The notes below the pieces were generated by a model that saw nothing but the letters and a program-made list of their open reading frames with translations, was not told the origin of the DNA and searched no databases. This document shows positions 1-8,207 of a stretch of DNA of 18,471 nt, piece after piece. A program made the translations under genes and the position numbers. Numbering within the stretch: the stretch's first letter is position 1; the number at the start of each line of letters is the position of its first letter. The stretch is from positions 5,062 to 23,532 of the forward strand of contig CAKOGP040001391.1 in the NCBI GenBank assembly GCA_933822405.4. The letters are read 5' to 3'. The stretch is from Cylindrotheca closterium. Lineage: Eukaryota > Bacillariophyta > Bacillariophyceae > Bacillariales > Bacillariaceae.

Positions 1-2
1 CC

Positions 3-3000
3 ATGTCCAGCACTTCCGGAGGAACGCCATCTACAGGCACCCTACCATCATACATCACCAAGCCAACTTGCGGTGGAATCACCACTGTTGGTCCCAACGA
101 GTATGAAATCTACACCGGAGGAAAACCCGATGACACACGATCCGGCCTAGACTCCTCTGCACCAACTGAACGAGTTTATCCAGGACAAACTCGTCCAATC
201 TCTGGATATCGATCCATGAAGTCGCAGACCTACCGTACGACATTCGAAGGAACCACCAAGATATCCAAGACTTCGCAACAAACCAAATTGAAACGAGATC
301 TTCATCAGCATTTTGTTGAAAACGGACTAGACTCCATCACTTACCTTCCTGATGCGAACGGAGCCACCACATCAGTCATTCTCTCGGCCGACTCCTTCTC
401 TCAAGAGACTGCCCTAGCTGCATACAAGACAATGCTCCCAAAATACGACAAATACTGCATCGCCAACGACAAGGACGCAGCCAAGTATCTTCTCAATGCC
501 GTTGACGATGATCTCAAGGACACCATCGAACTCTTTCACACCGAATCCGACGGGTTTATTGCTGTGTGGTTTTCTCTCTTGGCCAACATCACTGACAACA
601 ACATTGATCGCAAGAAAAGCTTGGAGGACGAAATCAAGTCCATCACCGTCTCTCAGTTTCCGCAACAGAACCTCAAGTCGATGGTAGCCAAACTCAAACC
701 CATCTGTGATGAACTTGACGCAATGGAATCCTACGAACCCGACAACAGTATCCATATGCTAGACAACTTCTCCTATGCAGGCAGTGGCACTGATCCATCC
801 AATCCTCACACCATGAGATTCCGATCAAAGATCATCACACTTCGAGACAAGCTCGACGATGCCATCACAACTTGTCGCAACATGTCCAAAGCAACAAGGG
901 ACACTCACCTAAAAGGCCAAGGACTTCACTACACCCAACTTCTCAAGACCATCTCCGACATCTACGTCAAGCTCGAGCACAACAAGACCTGGCCTCCATC
1001 CATGACACCTCTAGATTCTCGAACACCCGCAGCCCTCAACATGGCAGCTCTCAAGGACAGCCTATCACCTTCCGTGGCCGCGCAATTCGAAGCCTACATT
1101 CTCCAACAAAGCAAAGGACGTCAGCCACCTGATGAAGACAAGAAATCGACGAATCCAAAGCACGTACCTCCTACTCCATCCATGACTCCCACGGAGACCA
1201 TCGAAGGTATCAAACACTACGTTCAAGACATCAAAGGAGTCAAGAACAACTGGTGTGGTCGATGCCGCCGTTGGACCCCTACTCATTGGACCTGGATGCA
1301 CGGTCGCAAACCTGACGACAAACCCACTCCAGTTACACCTGCTTCAACCGAATCCCATCTACTGATCAACAAACAAGACAGCAGTGGGTCAGATGACGAC
1401 ACGTCTCTTGAAACAAACCTTGCCTCCTCAGGATTCAAGTACGTCTTCTACCATATGGAACTTCCCCGGCCAACACCTGCCAAAATTTCGGAAAGGATCT
1501 CCTCGCCAGAGATCCTCGATGAGGCACCATCTTCCAGCATCATGGACAAGTCTTACCTCTGGTCCTACCTTTGGTATACGTTCCAGGTTGCCATTCTTGG
1601 ATTCAGCCTATTCGGTGCATTGTTGTGTACCACGACAACCATTGACGCTCTACCCGGTCTCAGTGCCCTATCAGCCTTCTTCCAGGACATCCCGCGCCTT
1701 GTTGATACCTACACATTTACTTGGCATGCCATCGCACCACTTCTTTGGTACCTCATCTACAGCCTCCTCTTCATTGGACCCGATCGCTTTGCCGCTCCTA
1801 CTCCGGTTCCTCGACACATCCGTCGCCAGATTCAGCGGCACCTATTCCGTGAATCGCGTCGCAAGCCTCGTGGCATCCAGAAGCCTTCCTTCCGACACCC
1901 TCGCTACCAACCTTCCCGTGCCGATTGCATCCGCCGCTTTCATGCTACCACTACCTTCTTTCCTTCCTCCTTTCATACCGTTTCAGAGGGAGAACCAGCA
2001 TTCCCAGTCATTTGGGATTCTGGAGCTTCCGTGTGTGTATCTCCACACCTTGATGACTTTGTAGGCCCTCTCGGCCCACCACCATGTTCATCCACCAAAG
2101 GTGTGGGAGGCCCAGTCGAAGTAAAGGGAACAGGAAATGTCAAGTGGACTTTCAGGACCACGGACAACTCCTTCAGAACCATTATCCTCCCTGCCGTCCA
2201 CATTCCTACAGCAACGCAACGATTATTGAGTACAAGTTCCCTGTGTCAAAAATACCCCAACGAGACACTTACCCAAAATGCCGACGGCATGATCCTATCT
2301 GGAGAAGTACCAATCACTCGAGCCGTCCAAGCAAGCATCGACAACAGCAACAACCTTCCTACCTCTTGGTCCTTCCGACATGTCACCAAGCCCATCAACG
2401 ACAACACTACCAGCGACGATGCTACCGTCTGCGCCAACAACATCTCCTCCGATCAATCTTCTCCAACACCTACTGATTGTTGCTTGAAACGCTCGTCTTC
2501 CACTCGGCCAAGCCACCATGCCACCATGCAGGCCGCCATCTCAGAAGTGTGCAATCACAACATCAATCTCAATAATGGTGATCGGGAATGGCTCAAATGG
2601 CACCAACGTCTTGGACACCGCAGCTTCGCTCTCATCCGCTACATCATGGGTGCTGGCACTCTTGCAAAAAGCCAACGAGCTCGAGCACTCCACACTCAAG
2701 TTTCAAAACGAGTCGAATGTCCCAAATGTGCAGCCTGTTGCTATGCCAAGGCCAAACGAAGATCACCTCCCAAACTACGTCGTTCCCAAGGACACATCAA
2801 GGATATTCCCAGCACTCTTCGAGACAACACCTTATATCCTGGACAAGAAGTATCCGTGGACCACCTTGTATCATCAGTTCCTGGACGCACCTATGAGGGT
2901 TTCGGCAAAGGTCACAAGTCCACAATGTTCAAAGGGTCAGCTCTATTTGTCGACAATGCAACCGGATACACCTACACTCACCATCAAAGGTCCCTCAACA

Positions 3001-6000
3001 CCCATGATACTCTCCGCGGCAAGGAAGCATTTGAGGCTAATTGTCGTGATCTTGGTGTAGTGGTACAACGATATCGAAGTGATAATGCTGCCGTATTTCA
3101 CAGTCATGAATACAAACTTCATCTCGAATCCTTCTCGCAGACTCAAAAATATGCTGGGGTTGGTCAACATCACGCAAACGGCATCGTCGAAAAGTCCATT
3201 CAGGACATCCAATCAACCGCACGAACCATGCTGGTACATCTTGCTATCCATTGGCCAGAACAAGCTGATCTTGCATTATGGCCAATGGCAATCGATCACG
3301 CCGTCTTTCTGCACAATCACCTTCCTGACCAGACTACTGGACTGTCCCCAATGGATAAATTCTCCCGCCAACGATGGCCACATTCCAAATATCATGACAT
3401 CCATGTCTTTGGCTGCCCCACCTACGTCCTGGACAAGAAACTTGCAGATGGTAAGACAATTCCAAAATTCAAGCCACGCTCCGAACGCCATGTTTACCTT
3501 GGTTTCAGCCCATTTCATGCAAGCACAGTCCCCTTGGTACTCAATCCAAGAACTGGGTCCATCACACCTCAATTCAACTGCGTTTTCGATGACTGGTTTG
3601 CAACCATTGCTACCAGCATCGAAGAAATTCCTACATTCCTTGAGGAGCATTGGCAGACCCTCTTCACCGACTCCGAATATCAGTTCCCAGCCGACGACAC
3701 AGACCCTCCAGCTCTTGCCACCATACCTGTTCAACCGCCTCCGCCCCCTGCATCTCCTCTGGATACTTTTGATTCTGCCTCCAGCCCCTACATCACTGGC
3801 CTTCCAGACCTATTCGAACCTCGCAGCCCGCCTTCTACTTCCAATATTCCTTCTGTTCCGACCTCCCAATCTTCGCTTGAGAGGGAGAGAGTGCCTGTTG
3901 CCCCCATGCAAGCAACTCCTCCATTAAATTCGACGACCGATTCCTCGAATCAGAGGGAGCCAGAGCTTCCATCTCAACAACAGAGGGAGCAACAAGCTCC
4001 ATTGCCTCGCCCTACACCAAGAAATAAACCAAACGTCAGAAGCCAACCACCTCTACCTCGCGAACGACCAATTGAAGACTTACCTTCCACCCATCAATTC
4101 AGTCCCAACTTACGTCGCAGCACCAGATCAACCAAAGGTGTTTCGGCCCCCATTCTTGATCCAGATCCGTCCCAAAAATCCTACTCAAGCAAGGTCGAAT
4201 ACTCCTCCCATCTCAGCGAACTCGACCAATCCATCAATCCTGACTTCAACGACGTCGAAAATCTACACTCATTTCCCAAAGACACACCATTTCTGACGGC
4301 TGAAGAGTTAGTATTGACACCCAAACACGAGTCATACAAGCGATTCTCAACTCAACCAGACACTGACGATGGAGGAATTGCCGGTTTCTACGATCTGCAC
4401 TTCTCTTACCTTGGATACAAACTGGAAGACAAACCCAACTTTGTCTTCATGGACAGCCGAGCTCCAGCTGATGTCATTGAATTCCTCAAGGCTGCCTCAA
4501 GCGATCCCGACATCTTAACCTGGGATGAAGCAATGAAGCATCCAGAAGAAGCTGAACAATGGCGCAAGGCAGCGTTGAAAGAAATTCGAGCCCTCGAACA
4601 CAAACGCACATGGCTTGAAGCACCTGAGTCCAATGCAACTGTTCGTGTTATTCCAGGAACTTGGGTATTTCGCCGAAAGCGACTGCCAGACGGAACCATT
4701 ACTAAATTCAAGGCTAGATGGGTACTACGAGGCGACCTACAAGACCTAGACATGGACACCAGAGCCGACGTCGTTGCTTGGTCTTCCGTACGAATATTCA
4801 TGGTACTAAGTCTGAAGCTAGGTTGGGTGATGAAATCAATTGACTTCACAAATGCATTCCTACACGCCCCATTGCCAAAAGAGCTACCTATGTTTGCTCA
4901 TCTACCTCGAGGATTCTATTCAAACATGCGAAGCATCACTGGAGAACGAACAGTACTGAATCTACAAAAATCTTGTTATGGAACTACCGTGGCCCCTCGA
5001 TTATGGTTCGAACACGTCATGAAAGCCTTCAAGGAACTTGGATTCGAAAGTTCACCCTACGACAAGTGCTTTCTCATTCGTAAAGACATGATGATCGTGG
5101 TATATGTGGATGATTGTGGTATCAGTTGTGATAAGCCTGAGAAAATTGATGAATTGGTCCAGCAACTACGCGACAAAGGCTTCGATCTTGAAATTGAGGG
5201 CGACTTTGAAACCTTCCTTGGAGTCGAAATCGAAAAGCTAGATGACGGGCGCTTCCACCTCAAACAAACAGGACTCATTGCCAAGGTTTTAGAGGCTGCA
5301 GGTCTCAGTGACTGCAATGACAACCATGTCCCAGCAGGTCCCACACCTCTTGGCAAGGACGAAACCGGTGAAGACTGGCCCCAACATCCTTGGAAATACA
5401 GCTCCATTATTGGCATGCTTATCTACCTTTGTACAAATACCAGGCCTGACATCAGCTACGCAGTTTCATGTGCCGCGCGCTTCAATGCTAAACCCAAGGC
5501 TTGTCATGCCACCGCCGTAAAAACCATTCTTCGCTACCTCAAAAAGACATCCGACAAAGGGTTGATTATTGAATTTGATGGAACATTGGATTTGGAGGCA
5601 TACTGCGATGCTGATTTTGCTGGACTCCACAAATCTGAAGACTCCTTTGATCCTGCTAGCGCCAAGTCCCGAGGCGGATACATCATCTTCTTTGGAGGCG
5701 TTCCTCTACTCTGGAAAAGCTCCCTTTTGTCATGTATCACACTGAGCACTCTGGAAGCCGAATACATGCAACTATCTCGCACCATGACCGTCCTCCTTGG
5801 AATCAAGAATACTCTTGAGGATCTTCTTCCTCCTCTTGGACTACAAACATCCAACCGCTCGATCACCTCTACCGTCTTTGAAGACAATGCTGGAGCTCTC
5901 CTTCTGGCAACTGAACAGCGCATCACTCCTCGTACCCGCCAGCTCCTTGCAAAATGGCACCACTTCTGGTCCTGGATTCGCAAACCTTCTGACGGACCCC

Positions 6001-6143
6001 CTCGCGATGCCAACAGTACTTGGGATGATGGAAAAATCACAGCGAAGAAAATTTCAACTGAACTACAACGCGCCGACATGTTCACCAAAGGCCTAACTCG
6101 AGTCCTTTTTGAACGAAACCGCAAAATGATTTGTGGTTGGTAA
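3..6143 (+). CDS. Ty1/copia-type retrotransposon Gag-Pol polyprotein (2046 aa, uninterrupted)
   Basis: This single frame encodes every enzyme needed for LTR-retrotransposon copying. Visible in order: a Gag-like N-terminus (about 1-410); a CxxC-x6-H-x4-H zinc-knuckle-like motif (C418, C421, H428, H433); two hydrophobic segments (about 518-545 and 574-592); aspartic protease DSGA (672-675); a GAG-pre-integrase HHCC-like cluster (H867, H872, C906, C909); an integrase triad D953, D1027, E1063 with classic D-D35-E spacing; a proline/serine-rich linker (about 1225-1500); RT with D1614 and YVDD (1701-1704); and RNase H with D1869/D1871, E1920 and D1961. The PR-IN-RT-RNH order defines Ty1/copia. It is longer than the usual 1300-1500 aa. 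No stop or frameshift is visible, so the copy may be young or active. The ATG at 3 lies at the window edge, so a more upstream start is possible. The frame ends at TAA 6141-6143. The close resemblance to diatom CoDi elements is from memory of the family. Confidence 0.95.
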   Translation: MSSTSGGTPSTGTLPSYITKPTCGGITTVGPNEYEIYTGGKPDDTRSGLDSSAPTERVYPGQTRPISGYRSMKSQTYRTTFEGTTKISKTSQQTKLKRDLHQHFVENGLDSITYLPDANGATTSVILSADSFSQETALAAYKTMLPKYDKYCIANDKDAAKYLLNAVDDDLKDTIELFHTESDGFIAVWFSLLANITDNNIDRKKSLEDEIKSITVSQFPQQNLKSMVAKLKPICDELDAMESYEPDNSIHMLDNFSYAGSGTDPSNPHTMRFRSKIITLRDKLDDAITTCRNMSKATRDTHLKGQGLHYTQLLKTISDIYVKLEHNKTWPPSMTPLDSRTPAALNMAALKDSLSPSVAAQFEAYILQQSKGRQPPDEDKKSTNPKHVPPTPSMTPTETIEGIKHYVQDIKGVKNNWCGRCRRWTPTHWTWMHGRKPDDKPTPVTPASTESHLLINKQDSSGSDDDTSLETNLASSGFKYVFYHMELPRPTPAKISERISSPEILDEAPSSSIMDKSYLWSYLWYTFQVAILGFSLFGALLCTTTTIDALPGLSALSAFFQDIPRLVDTYTFTWHAIAPLLWYLIYSLLFIGPDRFAAPTPVPRHIRRQIQRHLFRESRRKPRGIQKPSFRHPRYQPSRADCIRRFHATTTFFPSSFHTVSEGEPAFPVIWDSGASVCVSPHLDDFVGPLGPPPCSSTKGVGGPVEVKGTGNVKWTFRTTDNSFRTIILPAVHIPTATQRLLSTSSLCQKYPNETLTQNADGMILSGEVPITRAVQASIDNSNNLPTSWSFRHVTKPINDNTTSDDATVCANNISSDQSSPTPTDCCLKRSSSTRPSHHATMQAAISEVCNHNINLNNGDREWLKWHQRLGHRSFALIRYIMGAGTLAKSQRARALHTQVSKRVECPKCAACCYAKAKRRSPPKLRRSQGHIKDIPSTLRDNTLYPGQEVSVDHLVSSVPGRTYEGFGKGHKSTMFKGSALFVDNATGYTYTHHQRSLNTHDTLRGKEAFEANCRDLGVVVQRYRSDNAAVFHSHEYKLHLESFSQTQKYAGVGQHHANGIVEKSIQDIQSTARTMLVHLAIHWPEQADLALWPMAIDHAVFLHNHLPDQTTGLSPMDKFSRQRWPHSKYHDIHVFGCPTYVLDKKLADGKTIPKFKPRSERHVYLGFSPFHASTVPLVLNPRTGSITPQFNCVFDDWFATIATSIEEIPTFLEEHWQTLFTDSEYQFPADDTDPPALATIPVQPPPPPASPLDTFDSASSPYITGLPDLFEPRSPPSTSNIPSVPTSQSSLERERVPVAPMQATPPLNSTTDSSNQREPELPSQQQREQQAPLPRPTPRNKPNVRSQPPLPRERPIEDLPSTHQFSPNLRRSTRSTKGVSAPILDPDPSQKSYSSKVEYSSHLSELDQSINPDFNDVENLHSFPKDTPFLTAEELVLTPKHESYKRFSTQPDTDDGGIAGFYDLHFSYLGYKLEDKPNFVFMDSRAPADVIEFLKAASSDPDILTWDEAMKHPEEAEQWRKAALKEIRALEHKRTWLEAPESNATVRVIPGTWVFRRKRLPDGTITKFKARWVLRGDLQDLDMDTRADVVAWSSVRIFMVLSLKLGWVMKSIDFTNAFLHAPLPKELPMFAHLPRGFYSNMRSITGERTVLNLQKSCYGTTVAPRLWFEHVMKAFKELGFESSPYDKCFLIRKDMMIVVYVDDCGISCDKPEKIDELVQQLRDKGFDLEIEGDFETFLGVEIEKLDDGRFHLKQTGLIAKVLEAAGLSDCNDNHVPAGPTPLGKDETGEDWPQHPWKYSSIIGMLIYLCTNTRPDISYAVSCAARFNAKPKACHATAVKTILRYLKKTSDKGLIIEFDGTLDLEAYCDADFAGLHKSEDSFDPASAKSRGGYIIFFGGVPLLWKSSLLSCITLSTLEAEYMQLSRTMTVLLGIKNTLEDLLPPLGLQTSNRSITSTVFEDNAGALLLATEQRITPRTRQLLAKWHHFWSWIRKPSDGPPRDANSTWDDGKITAKKISTELQRADMFTKGLTRVLFERNRKMICGW

Positions 6144-6186
6144 CTGTTCTCGTTTTGACCTGTTCTGACACCTTCGATCTTTCCAT

Positions 6187-6197
6187 CAGAGGGAGAA
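6187..6197 (+). promoter_or_regulatory. Polypurine tract, candidate plus-strand primer of the copia element
   Basis: CAGAGGGAGAA lies 44 bases after the stop codon, where an LTR retrotransposon carries its polypurine tract just before the 3' LTR. The role is inferred from position and purine content. The sequence directly after it does not begin with TG, so the exact LTR start is unresolved. The same core occurs inside the coding region (see findings). Confidence 0.7.
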
Positions 6198-6350
6198 TCA
6201 GAACATATATGTATATATGTCCTGTGATGCGTCACGCGAATTGCGTGACACGTCATAGAGAATGTGACTTTCAAGTTTGTCCCTGAAACTCACAAAATAA
6301 ATCAACAATTGCATTCACAACGGATTTTCGCGTCAGATGATGAAACCACA
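6198..6350 (+). mobile_element. Probable 3' LTR region of the copia element (boundaries uncertain)
   Basis: The stretch after the polypurine tract has LTR-like signals: an alternating AT run (6206-6219), an inverted repeat GTCACGC/GCGTGAC (6231-6237 and 6243-6249) beside an ACGTCA half site (about 6250-6255), and a polyadenylation hexamer AATAAA at 6296-6301. The first plausible TG start is at 6218, about 20 bases beyond the tract. No clear CA end or target-site duplication can be fixed, because the 5' LTR is not in the window to compare with. The right boundary given is a guess. Confidence 0.45.
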
Positions 6351-6493
6351 TCAACTATGCGGACAATACACAATGAATGACAATAACCGGATATGTATGG
6401 AAGATCTAATATGGCAAAAATAAAGGATAAGGATCCAATGTGGCACAAGCATAACGACTGGAATCACCCGTCTTGCCTTTCCAAGATTGTCGG

Positions 6494-6829
6494 ATGCATC
6501 GACGTAGTCGAGTTCGACTGGATGTGGATGCCAAGTGCGTACGTTGCAGATACCTTGGCAGTAACCTTCAAGGCAACAGGACTCTATATGATGGCGCCAG
6601 CAGTTCTGATTCAGAGACAGACTCAGACAGCAGTTCTGATTCAGAGACAGACTCAGACAGCAGTTCTGATTCAGAGACAGACTCAGACAGCAGTTCTGAT
6701 TCAGAGACAGACTCAGACAAAGAGGACGCCCAACGTTCCAATTCAGATTCAGAGCCAGACTCACAGTCAGATACAGGGGGAGAAGAGGAAGCCAATGAAT
6801 TACCTAAGAAAAAGTGCAAAATCATATAG
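6494..6829 (+). CDS. Small ORF with Ser/Asp/Glu decapeptide repeat, hypothetical
   Basis: From the first in-frame ATG (6494) this frame gives about 111 aa; the frame is open from 6455, just after a TAA at 6452-6454. The N-terminus is basic (MHRRSRVRLD) with a CVRC pair. Then come four perfect copies of an acidic decapeptide of the type SDSETDSDSS, a further acidic stretch, and a basic end with PKKKCK, which resembles a nuclear localisation signal. Acidic serine repeats of this kind are frequent in nuclear proteins and are casein-kinase-2-like substrates. All three + frames and one - frame are open across the repeat, so the frame choice rests only on composition. It could be the last exon of a longer gene, or a non-coding minisatellite. 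No product is recognised. Confidence 0.35.
   Translation: MHRRSRVRLDVDAKCVRCRYLGSNLQGNRTLYDGASSSDSETDSDSSSDSETDSDSSSDSETDSDSSSDSETDSDKEDAQRSNSDSEPDSQSDTGGEEEANELPKKKCKII
6598..6717. repeat. Minisatellite, four perfect 30-bp units
   Basis: Units begin at 6598, 6628, 6658 and 6688 and are identical. Thirty bases is a multiple of three, so every reading frame repeats as ten residues, which explains why several overlapping frames stay open. The perfect identity suggests recent slippage. Confidence 0.95.
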
Positions 6830-6861
6830 TAAAAGTATTCATTAATGGATAATATATAAAA

Positions 6862-6998
6862 ATGATCCGTATGACGGATCATCTGACGGATCATTTGGGT
6901 ACATTTTCACGTACGTGAGTTTGACGGATCATTTACGGATCATTTGCGGATCATCTCTGGCCGTACCATCCTGTAGAGTTAGGTACTAGACGGATCAT
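6862..6998. promoter_or_regulatory. Cluster of seven CGGATCAT motifs with a 12-bp palindrome
   Basis: CGGATCAT occurs forward at 6875, 6887, 6925, 6936, 6947 and 6991, and reversed at 6862-6869. The reversed copy and the first forward copy form a 9-bp inverted repeat with a 3-base gap (6862-6870 and 6874-6882). Between the two groups lies the perfect palindrome TCACGTACGTGA (6907-6918). The three central copies are exactly 11 bases apart, about one helical turn. The arrangement resembles a multi-site binding region, but no adjacent convincing start site shows which gene it would serve. It might instead be a short degenerate repeat. Confidence 0.5.
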
Positions 6999-7255
6999 TT
7001 CCCAGATTTCACTTCACCCTATCCACGAGTTTCCAAAATCACCAAAATGACAATCAATCATCATATTTTGCTGGAGCACTTGTTACCCATACAAAGCATG
7101 TCATACAATGAGGTCTTTTCCCAGTCGAAAATCAAATGGATGTGAGTATCCCAATTGTTTTAAAAGTTACAATCGACAAAGGTTCTCATTGAGATATCGT
7201 CTGATTCCTTTTTTTGCCAATCTTTTGACTTCCAGCAAATTCAGTTCCATGGCCG
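6999..7255. other. Spacer with no recognisable gene
   Basis: This AT-rich stretch precedes the 181-bp repeats. The (+) open frame covering 7108-7509 starts here, but it runs into the tandem repeats, whose period is not a multiple of three, and has no recognisable motif. I see no RNA gene or clear regulatory element. Confidence 0.5.
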
Positions 7256-8070
7256 TGGCTCAAGATCGACGTGAAATCATTGACAACAATCAGCCAGCAA
7301 ACCCTACATCAATATCAGGTGGTCCTAACGATCGATTTGGTTCTACATTCGGGCAAGAACTGATGGTTTGTCGAATACTTTTTTGCAACAGAGCAGAGAT
7401 TTGGGAAAATAATCGGAAATTGAAGTCACAAGGCCATCAATCAAGAACTACGTCAAATCGAAGACAACAACCAGCCAAGGACTTCACCAGATATATTTGG
7501 TGGCGCTAACGATCGATTTGGTTCTACATTAGGGCAAGAACTGATGGTTTGTCAAATACTTCTATACAACAGAACGGAGATTGGGAAAAATGATCGGAAA
7601 TTCCAGTCATGTGGCCATCAATCAAGAACTACGTCAAATCGAAGACAACAAAAAGCCAAGGATTTCAACTACTATATATGGTGCTGCTAGCGATCGTTTT
7701 CGTACTGCATTTGGGCAAGAATTGATGGTTTTACGAATACTTCTATACAACAGAACGGAGATTGGGAAAAATGATCAGAAATTCCAGTCACATGGGCATG
7801 TTTCAAGAACAACGTCAAATCAAAGACAACAATCAACCAAGGATAACAACGGCAAATCGAAGACAACAATCAACCAAGGATCTCAACTACTATATTAGGG
7901 GCTGCAAGCGATCGTTTTCGCTCTACATTTGGGCAAGAATTGATGGTTTTACCAATACTTTTATACAACAGAACGGAGATTGGGGAAAGTATTCGAAAAT
8001 TCCAGTCACTAGGCCATCAGTCAAGGACCACCTCACATCAAACACAACAACCAGCCAAGCAACAGCCAGC
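7256..8070. repeat. 181-bp tandem repeat array, about 4.4 diverged copies
   Basis: Unit starts fall near 7256, 7437, 7618, 7799 and 8017 (last one partial). Each full unit holds a CGATCG anchor (7329, 7510, 7691, 7909) and a conserved block GGGCAAGAA(C/T)TGATGGTTT. Spacings are 181, 181 and 218. The longer third interval is explained by a 37-bp internal duplication within the fourth copy (around 7815-7890). Because 181 is not a multiple of three, successive copies read in different frames, so short open frames here are unlikely to be one protein. Copies differ by several substitutions, so the array is older than the 1227-bp array to the right. Confidence 0.85.
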
Positions 8071-8207
8071 CACACATTTTAATTTGGAATTAGGCCCACA
8101 GTTCAACCAATACCAGTTTTGAAGCAGAACTTACCATTGTTTTGACCCCACCAATTAGCCAATGTATGCTGGGTCTAGGCGGAATCCATGACTAAATCAC
8201 ATACTGC
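8071..8207. other. Short spacer, 3' flank of the coiled-coil gene
   Basis: This stretch separates the satellite array from the TGA of the (-) gene at 8208-8210. No AATAAA on the (-) strand and no other element is evident. Confidence 0.4.

Noticed and set aside
414..6274. Smaller frames on both strands within the copia Gag-Pol
   Set aside because: All lie within the intact 2046-codon frame, which alone carries the catalytic motifs.
7256..8070. CRISPR-like array
   Set aside because: Units are 181 bp, contiguous and diverged, with no short repeat/unique spacer pattern, and the context is eukaryotic.
7108..8122. Several 100-130-codon (+) frames across the 181-bp repeats
   Set aside because: The repeat period is not a multiple of three, the frames overlap one another, and none has a recognisable domain.
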